Part shown: piece by piece, positions 1 through 8,000 of the stretch
Position numbering within the stretch: the stretch's first letter is position 1
Layout of the letters: each line of letters starts with the position of its first letter
Source of the DNA: an uncultured Bacteroidales bacterium
GTDB taxonomy: Bacteria; Bacteroidota; Bacteroidia; Bacteroidales; F082
Direction of reading: 5' to 3'
Assembly (NCBI GenBank): GCA_937902805.1
Contig: CALEMB010000059.1
Coordinates: 1 to 12,194, forward strand
DNA: 12,194 nt
The notes under the pieces: model-generated
What the model was told of the DNA's origin: nothing
What the model saw: the letters and a program-made list of their open reading frames with translations, nothing else
The model's database searches: none
Position numbers and translations under genes: made by a program

Positions 1-786
1 GGTGTCGACGATGATCTTGCGGCCCGTCAAGCCCGTGTCGCCGTGAGGGCCGCCGATGACGAACTTGCCCGTCGGGTTCACATAGAGGTTCATGTCGTCG
101 CCGAAGAGTTTCTTCAGGCGGGCGGGCAGTTGCTTCTTCACCCTTGGGATGAGGATGTTGCGCACGTCGGCCTCGATTTGTTTCTGCATGGTCGCTTCGT
201 CGGCAAACTCGTCGTGCTGTGTGCTGATGACGATGGTGTCGATGCGGAGCGGTTTCCAGCCTTCGCCGTATTCCACTGTCACCTGCGACTTGGCATCGGG
301 GCGGAGGTAGGTCATCTTCTTGCCTTCGCGACGGATCTTGGCCAGCTCAATCAGCAGGAGGTGGGAGAGGTCGATGGTGAGGGGCATGTAGTTCTCGGTC
401 TCCTTGCAGGCGAAGCCGAACATCATGCCTTGGTCGCCGGCGCCTTGGTCTTGGGGCTTAGTGCGGCCCACGCCTTGATAGATGTCGTTCGACTGTCCGT
501 GCAGTGCGGAAAGCACGCCGCACGACTGGGCGTCGAATTGGTATTCCGACTTGTTGTAGCCGATGCGGTCGATGACACGGCGTGCAATGTCCTGAATCTC
601 GACGTAGGCGTTGGTGCGGATTTCGCCAGCCACGACTACCAATCCAGTAGTGACTAAGGTCTCACAAGCCACCTTTGAGGTGGGATCATAACGTAAAATC
701 TCGTCCAATACGGCATCCGAAATCTGGTCGCTTACCTTGTCGGGATGGCCTTCCGAGACGGATTCTGAGGTGAAATAGTAACCCAT
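1..786 (-). CDS. metK: S-adenosylmethionine synthetase (methionine adenosyltransferase), 3' end cut by window edge
   Basis: MetK makes S-adenosylmethionine from ATP and L-methionine in the cytoplasm, releasing phosphate and pyrophosphate. The 262 codons visible start MGYYFTSESVSEGHPDK. They carry the N-terminal ATP/methionine signature with GHPDK at residues 13-17, the signature hexapeptide GAGDQG at 115-120, the NPTGKFVIGGP stretch near 237-247 and DTGLTGRKIIVDT at 250-262. The family is usually about 390-430 residues, so roughly the last third, including the glycine-rich GGGAFSGKD loop, lies beyond position 1. The reading frame is open to the edge. The start is fixed by homology: SESVSEGHPDK begins a few residues after the initiator in known MetKs. 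There is no Shine-Dalgarno sequence; the leader just before ATG is A/T-rich. The gene stands alone, about 207 bp after a WYL pseudogene, with its own promoter and a possible SAM-sensing leader. Confidence 0.98.
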   Translation of the reverse strand, partial: MGYYFTSESVSEGHPDKVSDQISDAVLDEILRYDPTSKVACETLVTTGLVVVAGEIRTNAYVEIQDIARRVIDRIGYNKSEYQFDAQSCGVLSALHGQSNDIYQGVGRTKPQDQGAGDQGMMFGFACKETENYMPLTIDLSHLLLIELAKIRREGKKMTYLRPDAKSQVTVEYGEGWKPLRIDTIVISTQHDEFADEATMQKQIEADVRNILIPRVKKQLPARLKKLFGDDMNLYVNPTGKFVIGGPHGDTGLTGRKIIVDT

Positions 787-843
787 AACAAATTGTTTAT
801 TAGTTAGTTAATAAGAAATTTGTGTGGGAAGTGTTGACTGAAA

Positions 844-884
844 GGGTCCTTCGATCATTCGGCAAGTTCATGACTCAGGAACCC
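844..884 (-). promoter_or_regulatory. Hairpin in the metK leader (possible expression platform)
   Basis: On the minus strand GGGTTCCT (884-877) pairs with AGGACCC (850-844) with one bulged base. Inside, TCAT (873-870) pairs with ATGA (858-855). The stem lies between the SAM-II-like element and the metK start. Only a weak U tract follows (UUUC), so it is not a convincing intrinsic terminator on its own. Its place fits a switchable element, but that role is inference. Confidence 0.3.
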
Positions 885-893
885 AAGGAAAAA

Positions 894-946
894 GCATTGG
901 TTTAGCATTTTTTCTTGTGGTTGCAATCAAATCAAATCTTTCCACG
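894..946 (-). ncRNA. Candidate SAM-II-like riboswitch at the 5' end of the metK transcript
   Basis: Reading the minus strand from about 10 nt after the predicted transcription start, the order of elements matches what I recall of the SAM-II aptamer: P1 5' arm GUGG (945-942), GAUUUG (938-933), UUGCA (926-922), P1 3' arm CCAC (920-917), an A-rich linker, then GCUAAA (906-901). The spacing from GAUUU to GCA is 17 nt, the same as in the marine SAM-II aptamer as I remember it. Weak points: P1 is only 4 bp and is followed by three extra A residues; the expected pseudoknot pairs are poor (UUG with CAA, and UUGCA with a bulged UGC-U-AA); and the element sits over 100 nt from the ATG, so it would not directly cover a start site. 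A position before metK fits SAM feedback. Recognition is by motif memory, not by a covariance model. Confidence 0.4.
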
Positions 947-956
947 TTTGCGGCTG

Positions 957-990
957 CAAAGATAGTGGTTTTTTTCATGCTGTGTAAAAA
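957..990 (-). promoter_or_regulatory. Bacteroidota-type promoter for metK
   Basis: The minus strand reads TATCTTTG at 964-957, a full match to the Bacteroidota -7 element TAnnTTTG. About 20 bp upstream is TTTTTAC (near 991-985), a partial -33 match. Transcription would start near 950-952, giving a metK leader of about 165 nt. The promoter abuts the end of the WYL pseudogene. Confidence 0.6.
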
Positions 991-992
991 AA

Positions 993-1370
993 TCAGAAAG
1001 TCTTGTTATAATTGTTCCACATCCGCTTCACTGTGCCGGTCATTTCTTTCCGTAACCAAAGCGGTTCCAACACTTCCACAGCATCGCCATTCCAAAGGAT
1101 TTCTTGCTGGAAATCGAAGGGATGCTATTGCCCACCAGATACCAACGCTGACGGAACAACTTCACACAATAGGGCGCCACGGGAAATGTATGTTCGTGTT
1201 CGCTCCAGTAACCTTTATAGGTGATTTCGAGCAGCTTGCTTTTCTTCATCGCTTCCATAACCGTTGCGAGAAAGTCTTGCCCCGACGGAATGTTTTCAAG
1301 CAGGATACGACTACTGAGTGCCTTGTTCTCAAGCAGCGTGTTGTTGACAGACTTCGGGGAATTTGTATCC
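993..1370 (-). pseudogene. Remnant of a WYL-domain transcriptional regulator (N-terminus lost, internal deletion with frameshift)
   Basis: Intact relatives are about 300-residue DNA-binding regulators: an N-terminal winged helix-turn-helix, then a ligand-sensing WYL domain. Only parts of the WYL half remain. One frame encodes SVNNTLLENKALSSRILLEN, then a segment ending in FRQRWYLVGNS. The RWYLVG match marks the WYL core. The protein is then broken: the same frame runs into nonsense and stops at TGA, while the +1 frame from about position 1117 restores the family C-terminus, HPFDFQQEILWNGDAVEVLE followed by WLRKEMTGTVKRMWNNYNKTF, up to the TGA at 995-993. About 70 residues normally lying between these two blocks are missing, so this is a deletion plus frameshift. 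The helix-turn-helix end is also absent; homology stops next to the REP-like palindrome at 1371-1435. It sits between the surface-protein unit and metK on the same strand and is probably non-functional. Confidence 0.75.
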
Positions 1371-1435
1371 GTAGGGGCAGACCCTCGTGTCTGCCCTTCT
1401 AATGAGGGCGAACCCATGGGTTCGCCCCTACGAAA
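1371..1435. repeat. Compound REP-like palindrome
   Basis: Outer arms CGTAGGGGC (about 1372) and GCCCCTACG (ending about 1434) enclose two perfect hairpins: GGGCAGAC/GTCTGCCC and GGGCGAACCC/GGGTTCGCCC. The element lies 7 bp after the stop of the T9SS gene and exactly where the WYL pseudogene loses its N-terminus. No U-run follows on either strand, so it is not a classic terminator, though it could protect the 3' end of the upstream mRNA. The style resembles dispersed intergenic repeats common in Bacteroidota genomes. Confidence 0.7.
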
Positions 1436-1441
1436 TCACAA

Positions 1442-4400
1442 TTATTGAATGACGATTTTCTGCGTCCTCTCCTTCTCACCTTCAACCAAACGTAACACAT
1501 ACACGCCAGGAACCATGCCCGTGGTGGATATGGCGGACGCATTCGATGCGTCCCTACAGACCAACACACGCCCCAACACATCCACAATCTGTAATGTGGC
1601 ATCAGCCTCTGCGCCAACAATAATGATATTTCCATTATTGATAAAGGCAAAAGGTGCATCTTCGTCGTTTTCATCTCCACTGACAGAAAACACCAATTTG
1701 AATCTTGAATCGTAATCGGTTGTCTTGGCCTCAAAGGTGTAACTCATTGGTCCCTGAGCCTGTCGAAGGGCCAGCAAATCAACATCCGCTCCAGTAAGGT
1801 TATCAATCAAGTGCAGGTAGTTGAACTCCATGCCTTTGGTGTTCACATTGATGGTGAATGTGCCATTCCTCGCTGCCTTGAAGTTAACAGGTTGCTCGTT
1901 GCCTTCACAAGGAACAATGGCAACTTCACGATGGTCTAGCATGGCAAAAACTTTGGCTCGACCATTGTTCAACGAAAACTTCCTCAAAGGTTTGCCCTCG
2001 CTCTTCACGATGAGGCGGTCGATGAGTTTGCCATCGTACAAAAGTTCCACATAAATTGAACCATTATGGTTTGCTGTTTCGCCGCGTCCTGGATTGAAAG
2101 TGACCGAAGCGCCCTCGCCTGTGGCCTTCACAAAGAAACCTTCAGCAGGCTTCAACGGATTGGCCTCACTGATTTCATTCACGATAAAGTCGTCCTTGGT
2201 CTCGTTTATCTGATAACAGCCGTTGGCCACATTGACGGAAGCATACGAGGTGACATTGTGCGCATACGGATTACCCACCAAATTGAAGCCCGCCAAATCA
2301 ATGCCATCCGTATAATTCAGCAAAACAGTGATTGTAGCTGAGCCGCTTTGAAGTTCGCCTTCAAATCCTAACATAACTTCTTCGTTGTTGGCATATATAT
2401 AGCCCTTGCCATTTGTCAATCCCGTGAAGTGGTTGCTGGCATCTTTCTCGTTAATCCAATAATGCGTAGGCTCATCGTAATAGTACAAGTCGTAATTGTT
2501 GTTAAGCATATCGGCGACTGATGCCACAGCCGTATTCCCTACAAGCGGCGAAGCGACAAGATACCAACCGTCTCTAGTGCCAACGGTATAAGGCAAAATG
2601 GCCTTCTGCACCGTACCTTGAGCACCAGCGTTGGTGTGCATCAGTTGGCCGCCCTCCTCAATGACCAAGCCTGATGCGTCAGCATTGGTTAAGGAGCCGG
2701 AAACGGTGAGGATTCTGTCTTCGGGGATGGTTAGGGATTGGTTTTCCGCAACGGTCAGCGAGAACACTTCGGCATCTTCATCAAGTTCGCAAATTCCATT
2801 GATGAGGACTTCATCGTCGGCTTGTGGAAGGATGTAGCCTTCCCAGTTCGCGGCATTCGACCAATACTCATCCTCATTGCCATGGAAAATGCGGAGGTTG
2901 GATGGCTTCTTGGCAAAAACCAAAGTATAAGTGGTCGTTTGCTGGACAGGGATGGTATCCACAATGTGCAACTTATTCTCATAAACCGGATCTCCACCGT
3001 CGGGGATGGTGACAAAGGTCAGCCAGACATTGTTCAGCGGGATGACTTGGTTGTCGTTGTTGCGGATGCAACTGACGATGTCGTATTGGTTCATTCCCGG
3101 GTCGTCCGTCACGCCATAGTTCCAGCCGATTCGTGAAGGCTCAACCGTGAGCGTAACAATGGTGTCCGACGGGGAAACCAGATGGTCAAACCCGATTTCG
3201 TCCACCACACTGACCGAGGTCTTTCCACCATGCGAGAAATAAATTGAATCGGGCGTATCGTAGGCATCGGGATTGTCGTTCACGAGGAAGTCGTTGATGC
3301 CGTCGTCAAGATTGCCGTAGGCATATATCGGATGGATGAGTTCGTGAATGTCGAGATGGCTCACAAGGCTCAAATCGGGATTGCCATAGCTGCTATTATG
3401 AATCAAATTAGCTTGATAGGAAACGAAATGCCCCAATAAAGAACTGGTGAACCGCCATTCGCCCACAGCGGTCAGTCCGCTTTCGATGTTGCCAAACGAA
3501 ATATCATGAAGGCCGAGTTGGCGCGGACTGCCGTTGAATGAAGCATCGTATAAACCGAAACTGACAGCAAGACCTTTTTCATTGTCAATGATTTGTGGCT
3601 CTGCCGTTTCTAATATTACATTCTTAGCTGTTCCAGCACCTTGATTGTGAATGATAATACCCAGTTCAGCAGGGACACTTGGCTCAACCACACCCAAAGT
3701 TAAAGCATCGTCACCAAGGATGTCGCGCTGCATCATAATATCCACATAAAGGTCTGGGCTAGGATTGACGGTGATGTCCACTGGATGCAGTGGATAGGTT
3801 AAACCTTCGCCAGTAAACGGATCAATGAAACTGAAGGAGCCGCCAAAAGAATATACAGTAGGTTCCGTGGGAGCAGCATTTTTCGTGGGGATAAACTGCA
3901 CCAATGCCGTTCCGTTGGTTTGTGCGGCAAGGCTACCGTCTCCCGAAATGCTTGTGATTTGGTCTAACGAAAGCGTGTTGATTTGGAACAAATCCGTACA
4001 GTTGTTGCCTTGTTGGTCTTCAATTCTGAAATCTACCATGATATCTTGCATGGATATGGAATCGTGACCATTGAAGATTTGTAAGGTGCCATTGAAAGCC
4101 TCTCTGGTCATGGTCATCTTCTGGTTAAATTGCAGCGTGACATGAGCACAGACCGAAGTTTGGATGTTCTCCACTTCAGCTGCCAAAAGTTCATACGCAT
4201 TGTCATACATGGCTTTCACATCACTGAAACCATGTGCAATGGCATAATCGTAAGCATCGTAGGCCTTGTTCATAGCCGCAGTATCATACTCGATGAAGTC
4301 TGAATTATACCCTTCAGGCAAATCCTCAATGGTGTAATGACCTTCATCCCAATACATAACAGATCGGTTGTACCGTTCAACCAAATCTTCAATGTAGTCT

Positions 4401-5029
4401 TCAGCAATATAACCGTATGGGTTGTTGGCTATCAATTGCTGCATGGCTTCTTCTGACATCATTCCCGTATTGATATCGAGCAAGGATTGGAATAGATTCC
4501 AAAAGGTATTTCTGTTCTCTTGGTTGAACCATGTTAAATTTTGAAATGCATTAAACAAAAAGTCTTCTGTTGCATCTTTATAATCAAAATAATATTTCAG
4601 ACCATAATATATGGCTGCCATGTTGGAAGATGTTCTTTTATTGCCCCCTGTTATTTTGTTTTGTATACATTGCGGATCTTCTGGTTTACAATCACAATCA
4701 ATTAAATAAGTTTCCTTATTTAAATCAGCCACTGTTATTGGAAGCACTCTAACTATCCAAGTATAGGTATGGCCTGAACAAGGGACTTCAAATACTTTAT
4801 CCCCAGGGCTATCATAAAAATAATCAGGAAATGAAGAGACTGCATAAGGATTATAACTAACAGATATCAGTTTTCCACAATGAAATAAATCTGGGGACGT
4901 TTTTTGACCCATGTGTATTATGTTTTTTCTCACATAAGTGTTATCTTGCGCCAACACGGAACCACTGACTAACAAGCCCATAAGAATTGCCATTAACTTG
5001 GTCACAATATTTATTGCTATGTTTTTCAT
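1442..5029 (-). CDS. Large secreted surface protein with T9SS C-terminal sorting domain
   Basis: A 1195-residue protein with a signal peptide (residues 1-27, cleavage likely VLA/QDN). Residues 28-130 are an unrecognised, AT-rich module with CDCKPEDPQC at 111-121. Residues 140-290 are acidic, Tyr/Asn-rich and probably helical. From about 292 to 705 come beta-sandwich-like domains, including one around 427-560 (PELYVDI-like start, NNQGAGTAKNV-like core) of the kind repeated in Bacteroidota surface proteins. An HELIH sequence (HExxH pattern) lies at 562-566. Residues 720-800 hold the WSNAANW / DEVLING type of beta-helical module. The end (about 1119-1195) is a type A T9SS sorting domain: ATLQIVDVLGRVL, then GMVPGVYVLRL and the terminal TQKIVIQ. 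The protein should therefore reach the outer membrane through T9SS. It is the last gene of the unit, 34 bp after the 1311-aa gene. Two short dispersed repeats are read in frame near its C-terminus. Its substrate or partner is unknown. Confidence 0.9.
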   Translation of the reverse strand: MKNIAINIVTKLMAILMGLLVSGSVLAQDNTYVRKNIIHMGQKTSPDLFHCGKLISVSYNPYAVSSFPDYFYDSPGDKVFEVPCSGHTYTWIVRVLPITVADLNKETYLIDCDCKPEDPQCIQNKITGGNKRTSSNMAAIYYGLKYYFDYKDATEDFLFNAFQNLTWFNQENRNTFWNLFQSLLDINTGMMSEEAMQQLIANNPYGYIAEDYIEDLVERYNRSVMYWDEGHYTIEDLPEGYNSDFIEYDTAAMNKAYDAYDYAIAHGFSDVKAMYDNAYELLAAEVENIQTSVCAHVTLQFNQKMTMTREAFNGTLQIFNGHDSISMQDIMVDFRIEDQQGNNCTDLFQINTLSLDQITSISGDGSLAAQTNGTALVQFIPTKNAAPTEPTVYSFGGSFSFIDPFTGEGLTYPLHPVDITVNPSPDLYVDIMMQRDILGDDALTLGVVEPSVPAELGIIIHNQGAGTAKNVILETAEPQIIDNEKGLAVSFGLYDASFNGSPRQLGLHDISFGNIESGLTAVGEWRFTSSLLGHFVSYQANLIHNSSYGNPDLSLVSHLDIHELIHPIYAYGNLDDGINDFLVNDNPDAYDTPDSIYFSHGGKTSVSVVDEIGFDHLVSPSDTIVTLTVEPSRIGWNYGVTDDPGMNQYDIVSCIRNNDNQVIPLNNVWLTFVTIPDGGDPVYENKLHIVDTIPVQQTTTYTLVFAKKPSNLRIFHGNEDEYWSNAANWEGYILPQADDEVLINGICELDEDAEVFSLTVAENQSLTIPEDRILTVSGSLTNADASGLVIEEGGQLMHTNAGAQGTVQKAILPYTVGTRDGWYLVASPLVGNTAVASVADMLNNNYDLYYYDEPTHYWINEKDASNHFTGLTNGKGYIYANNEEVMLGFEGELQSGSATITVLLNYTDGIDLAGFNLVGNPYAHNVTSYASVNVANGCYQINETKDDFIVNEISEANPLKPAEGFFVKATGEGASVTFNPGRGETANHNGSIYVELLYDGKLIDRLIVKSEGKPLRKFSLNNGRAKVFAMLDHREVAIVPCEGNEQPVNFKAARNGTFTINVNTKGMEFNYLHLIDNLTGADVDLLALRQAQGPMSYTFEAKTTDYDSRFKLVFSVSGDENDEDAPFAFINNGNIIIVGAEADATLQIVDVLGRVLVCRDASNASAISTTGMVPGVYVLRLVEGEKERTQKIVIQ
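1535..1557. repeat. REP-like palindrome read in frame inside the T9SS sorting domain
   Basis: GGACGCA (1535-1541) and TGCGTCC (1547-1553) form a perfect 7-bp stem around TTCGA, followed by CTAC. The minus-strand form, GTAGGGACGCA..., has the same GTAGGG start as the compound palindrome at 1371-1435. In frame it encodes the CRDASNAS segment (about residues 1158-1165), between two conserved strands of the sorting domain. Confidence 0.6.
1749..1771. repeat. Dispersed repeat read in frame in the T9SS gene
   Basis: The minus strand carries CCCTTCGACAGGCTCAGGGA, a short semi-palindrome seen widely as a dispersed intergenic repeat. A diverged copy lies at 11277-11298. Here it is translated as LRQAQGP (residues 1088-1094), in a loop ahead of the final sorting domain. 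Confidence 0.6.
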
Positions 5030-5063
5030 GACTTCAAATTTTACATGTTATACATTCCGTTAA

Positions 5064-8000
5064 CTATTTGTTGGCTGGATTATGAAGAGGAAGATTGGGT
5101 AAAATCCCACCATTGTTTGGGCAATTGTCAATGTCATCCTTAACTCCAGGAAGACATGGGTCTGGATCACAGCCTTGGTTATGAACGATGGAAATCACAG
5201 GCGTTGATGATGAACTACTCGCAGAGCCACCTCCGCTACCTGCTCCACCGCCTCCAATAAAACCACCTCCTGTTGGATTCATGCCTCCTGGGGAGCTACA
5301 AGGTATTGAACCAATGTTACGTCCCACATTAGCCCAGAACCAGTTATGCCTGTCACCGCACATATAGTATTGTTTGGTCTTTGTCAGTGCATAATAAGGG
5401 CATCCGTTTTCGTCTCGGTCTCTGTTCATGCCAAGTGCTTTAATCACCGCTTGTGAACGTTGTCGGGTTCTCGTGGTCATAGTGCAAGGAACCACTACAG
5501 TTGATTGCGCATGAAGCGTATCCATCTCAGTAATCAACGGTGTGAACTCATATAGCGGATGGTCGGTAGGCGGATAAAGCGTTATTCCATACGTATCTAC
5601 CAGGCCGTAATTGGTAATGATGTAGTTGAACACATAACTCTCGCCTTCTTCCAATTCGGGGAAAGTCTGCGGCATGTCAATCACCACCACGGGAACTGGA
5701 ACATTTGTCTCGTAATCCACTACAAGTTCAAAGGTGTATTCGTCATCAATCTCAGTAGGCACCACAATCCAAGAATAGGTAATAGCTTGGTATTGAAGAT
5801 AGATGTTCTGCGTGTTGGTCTGGTCGCCTTCAATCTGTATCGTTGCTTGGTACTCGGCATGTTGTGGCGCGGTAATGGACATCCTGTAATAGCCTTCGGG
5901 AATGTCCTCCACTGTAAATGTGCCGTCGCTGCCAGTCAAGCCTATGGCAACGGTCTGCAATGAATAGTAGCCTTTCAAGGTCACGGTGGCACCTGCAAGA
6001 TGCTGGCCGTTGCCGTTGTAGGTGTAATCATCGGTCACATCCACGACGAGCGTACCCGTGGAATCCGACACGGCCATAATGGTGTAAGGCAACGACAAGC
6101 CGTCACCTCGCTCGCAGTTGATGGCGATGTTGCCTGTGTATTGCACCAATGACGTGTTTTCATTGGCAGATAACCGCAGCGAGAAATAGGCCGAATCGTG
6201 AACGGCAATAGATGGCAAAGTGTCATTGCCTACCACAGACAGCCAATCCACGGATGGGAGGTCAAGATAAACGCTTCCCGTCGGGCCGGTACCGTTGTTG
6301 TAAAGCATCACGTCCACAATCTTGCTGTTGCCCTTGGTCATGGTTGTGGTGATATTGTTGGGTGCAGCATACAAGATGCCTCTCGGCTCCGCGCAATAGT
6401 ACCAAGCACTAAAGTTCATGGAAGCACCTTCGGCACTTGTTGCCACAAGCCTCACCTCCTCATAGTTGTTGCCGGAAGTCAAGGCCGAGCCTGTGACGCT
6501 GTATTCCAACACACCCTCTTCCATCCCCTGCAAACTCAAGGGTTGAAAAGTGAATGAGCAGCCCTCGGGCAAGTTGGAGGCAGTCACTTGGATGTTGGTC
6601 AGCGGGATTTGGCTTCGGTTCCTAATCACAATGCTTCCCGTAGTGGTCTCGTTTTGCACCACATCCCAAAGAATCCAGCCGTTGGTGACGAGGTTCATGC
6701 CAGGGATGTTGAAGTCATCGTGAACGGCGGTGCTGTTGTGGCCCACCCTGCCCGAATTGACGGTGTAATACCCCGACTCGGAATAAGCCGACACGAACTC
6801 CACGGAAAAATGGCCATCGTCGCCCGTCGTGGCAAACAGCAAGCGCGTTGTACCCATCACCATCACTTTCACTTCCACCTCGGCTCCAGCCATAGGATTG
6901 TTGTTGACATCCATCACTGTTCCATAAATCGGGATGGTGGAGTTCATCTCGAAAACGTCTTGCGTAACGTATGTATTGAACACAAACATGTCGGCAAGGC
7001 TTCCCGTAAGTTGCACCGTTTGGGTGAGCGTTCCCGTAGTAATGACCAAGTTGGCGGTGTAGTTGTATTGTACCGCTGTCGGACTGAAAGTCACCGTCAG
7101 CGAGCCACCCGTAAGACCATTCCAGTTGGAGCCTTGCTCGAATGAGAACATAGAGGCATCTTCGCCAGTAATCTGCAAAGTGATGGCATCATCCAAAGCA
7201 TTGCCGCTGACAAACAAATTCATGGAAACGCTATCGTTCAGCACCACTTCACCAAAAGCGAGGTTGTTCGTGCTGACATTCATAGACGGCGGTATGTTCA
7301 AGGAGAAACTTCTAACGCCGCTTGTCGATGTAAAACAAGTATTTACCGCCTCAACATACCAATTGTAGGTTTGGTGGTTCTGCAACGAGGAAACATAACA
7401 ACTCCTATTATATATATTGCCCGCAAAAGGCGTGCTTGGAACAGGGTCATTCGTATTCCACAGATAGAGATTGTAATACTCCGCCCCCGAAACCGCATCC
7501 CAACTGAAAGTAATCGGCAGCGATGTGAATGGGTAGTTGTTAGTGGGGGTCATACCGGCAAACTCGCCCAAAGGGGTGTTAAAGAACTCCAACGACAAAG
7601 CGTAAATGCTATCGCAGCCATAGATGGTTTGTAAACTATCATAATATATGCCGCTCTCCGTGTAAGTGTTTCCGTGCCAATAGAAAGGGGTCGTTTCACA
7701 AAGCGTGGTGTCTTCAACGAAATAATAGGTGGGATAAACCGTGAGAGCGAGATTGACGATGCTGTCGTAGTTGAAAGCAGGGTGAAACACCATGGAATAA
7801 TTACCTAACCCCATTTCGGGTTGTATGATCTCAAAGCCGTTTTCAAGATAATCTTCTCCGTAACAGATTTCAGCATAGATAGTAGTATCAAGGATGATAA
7901 TCTCCACGAAATTGGCCACAAAAGTAGAGTCTTCTGTCACGGTAAAACTATAAGTTGTGCTATCGGAAACAATGTTCCCTATGTTCGACCAATTCTCAAA

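Noticed and set aside
43..657. 204-codon plus-strand open frame
   Set aside because: It lies entirely antisense to metK, whose motifs are unmistakable, and its translation has no family features.
917..1402. Plus-strand open frame opposite the WYL remnant
   Set aside because: The minus strand encodes recognisable WYL segments; this frame starts inside the metK leader and ends in the REP-like palindrome.
1371..1435. Palindrome as intrinsic terminator of the T9SS gene
   Set aside because: No U-run follows the stems on either strand.
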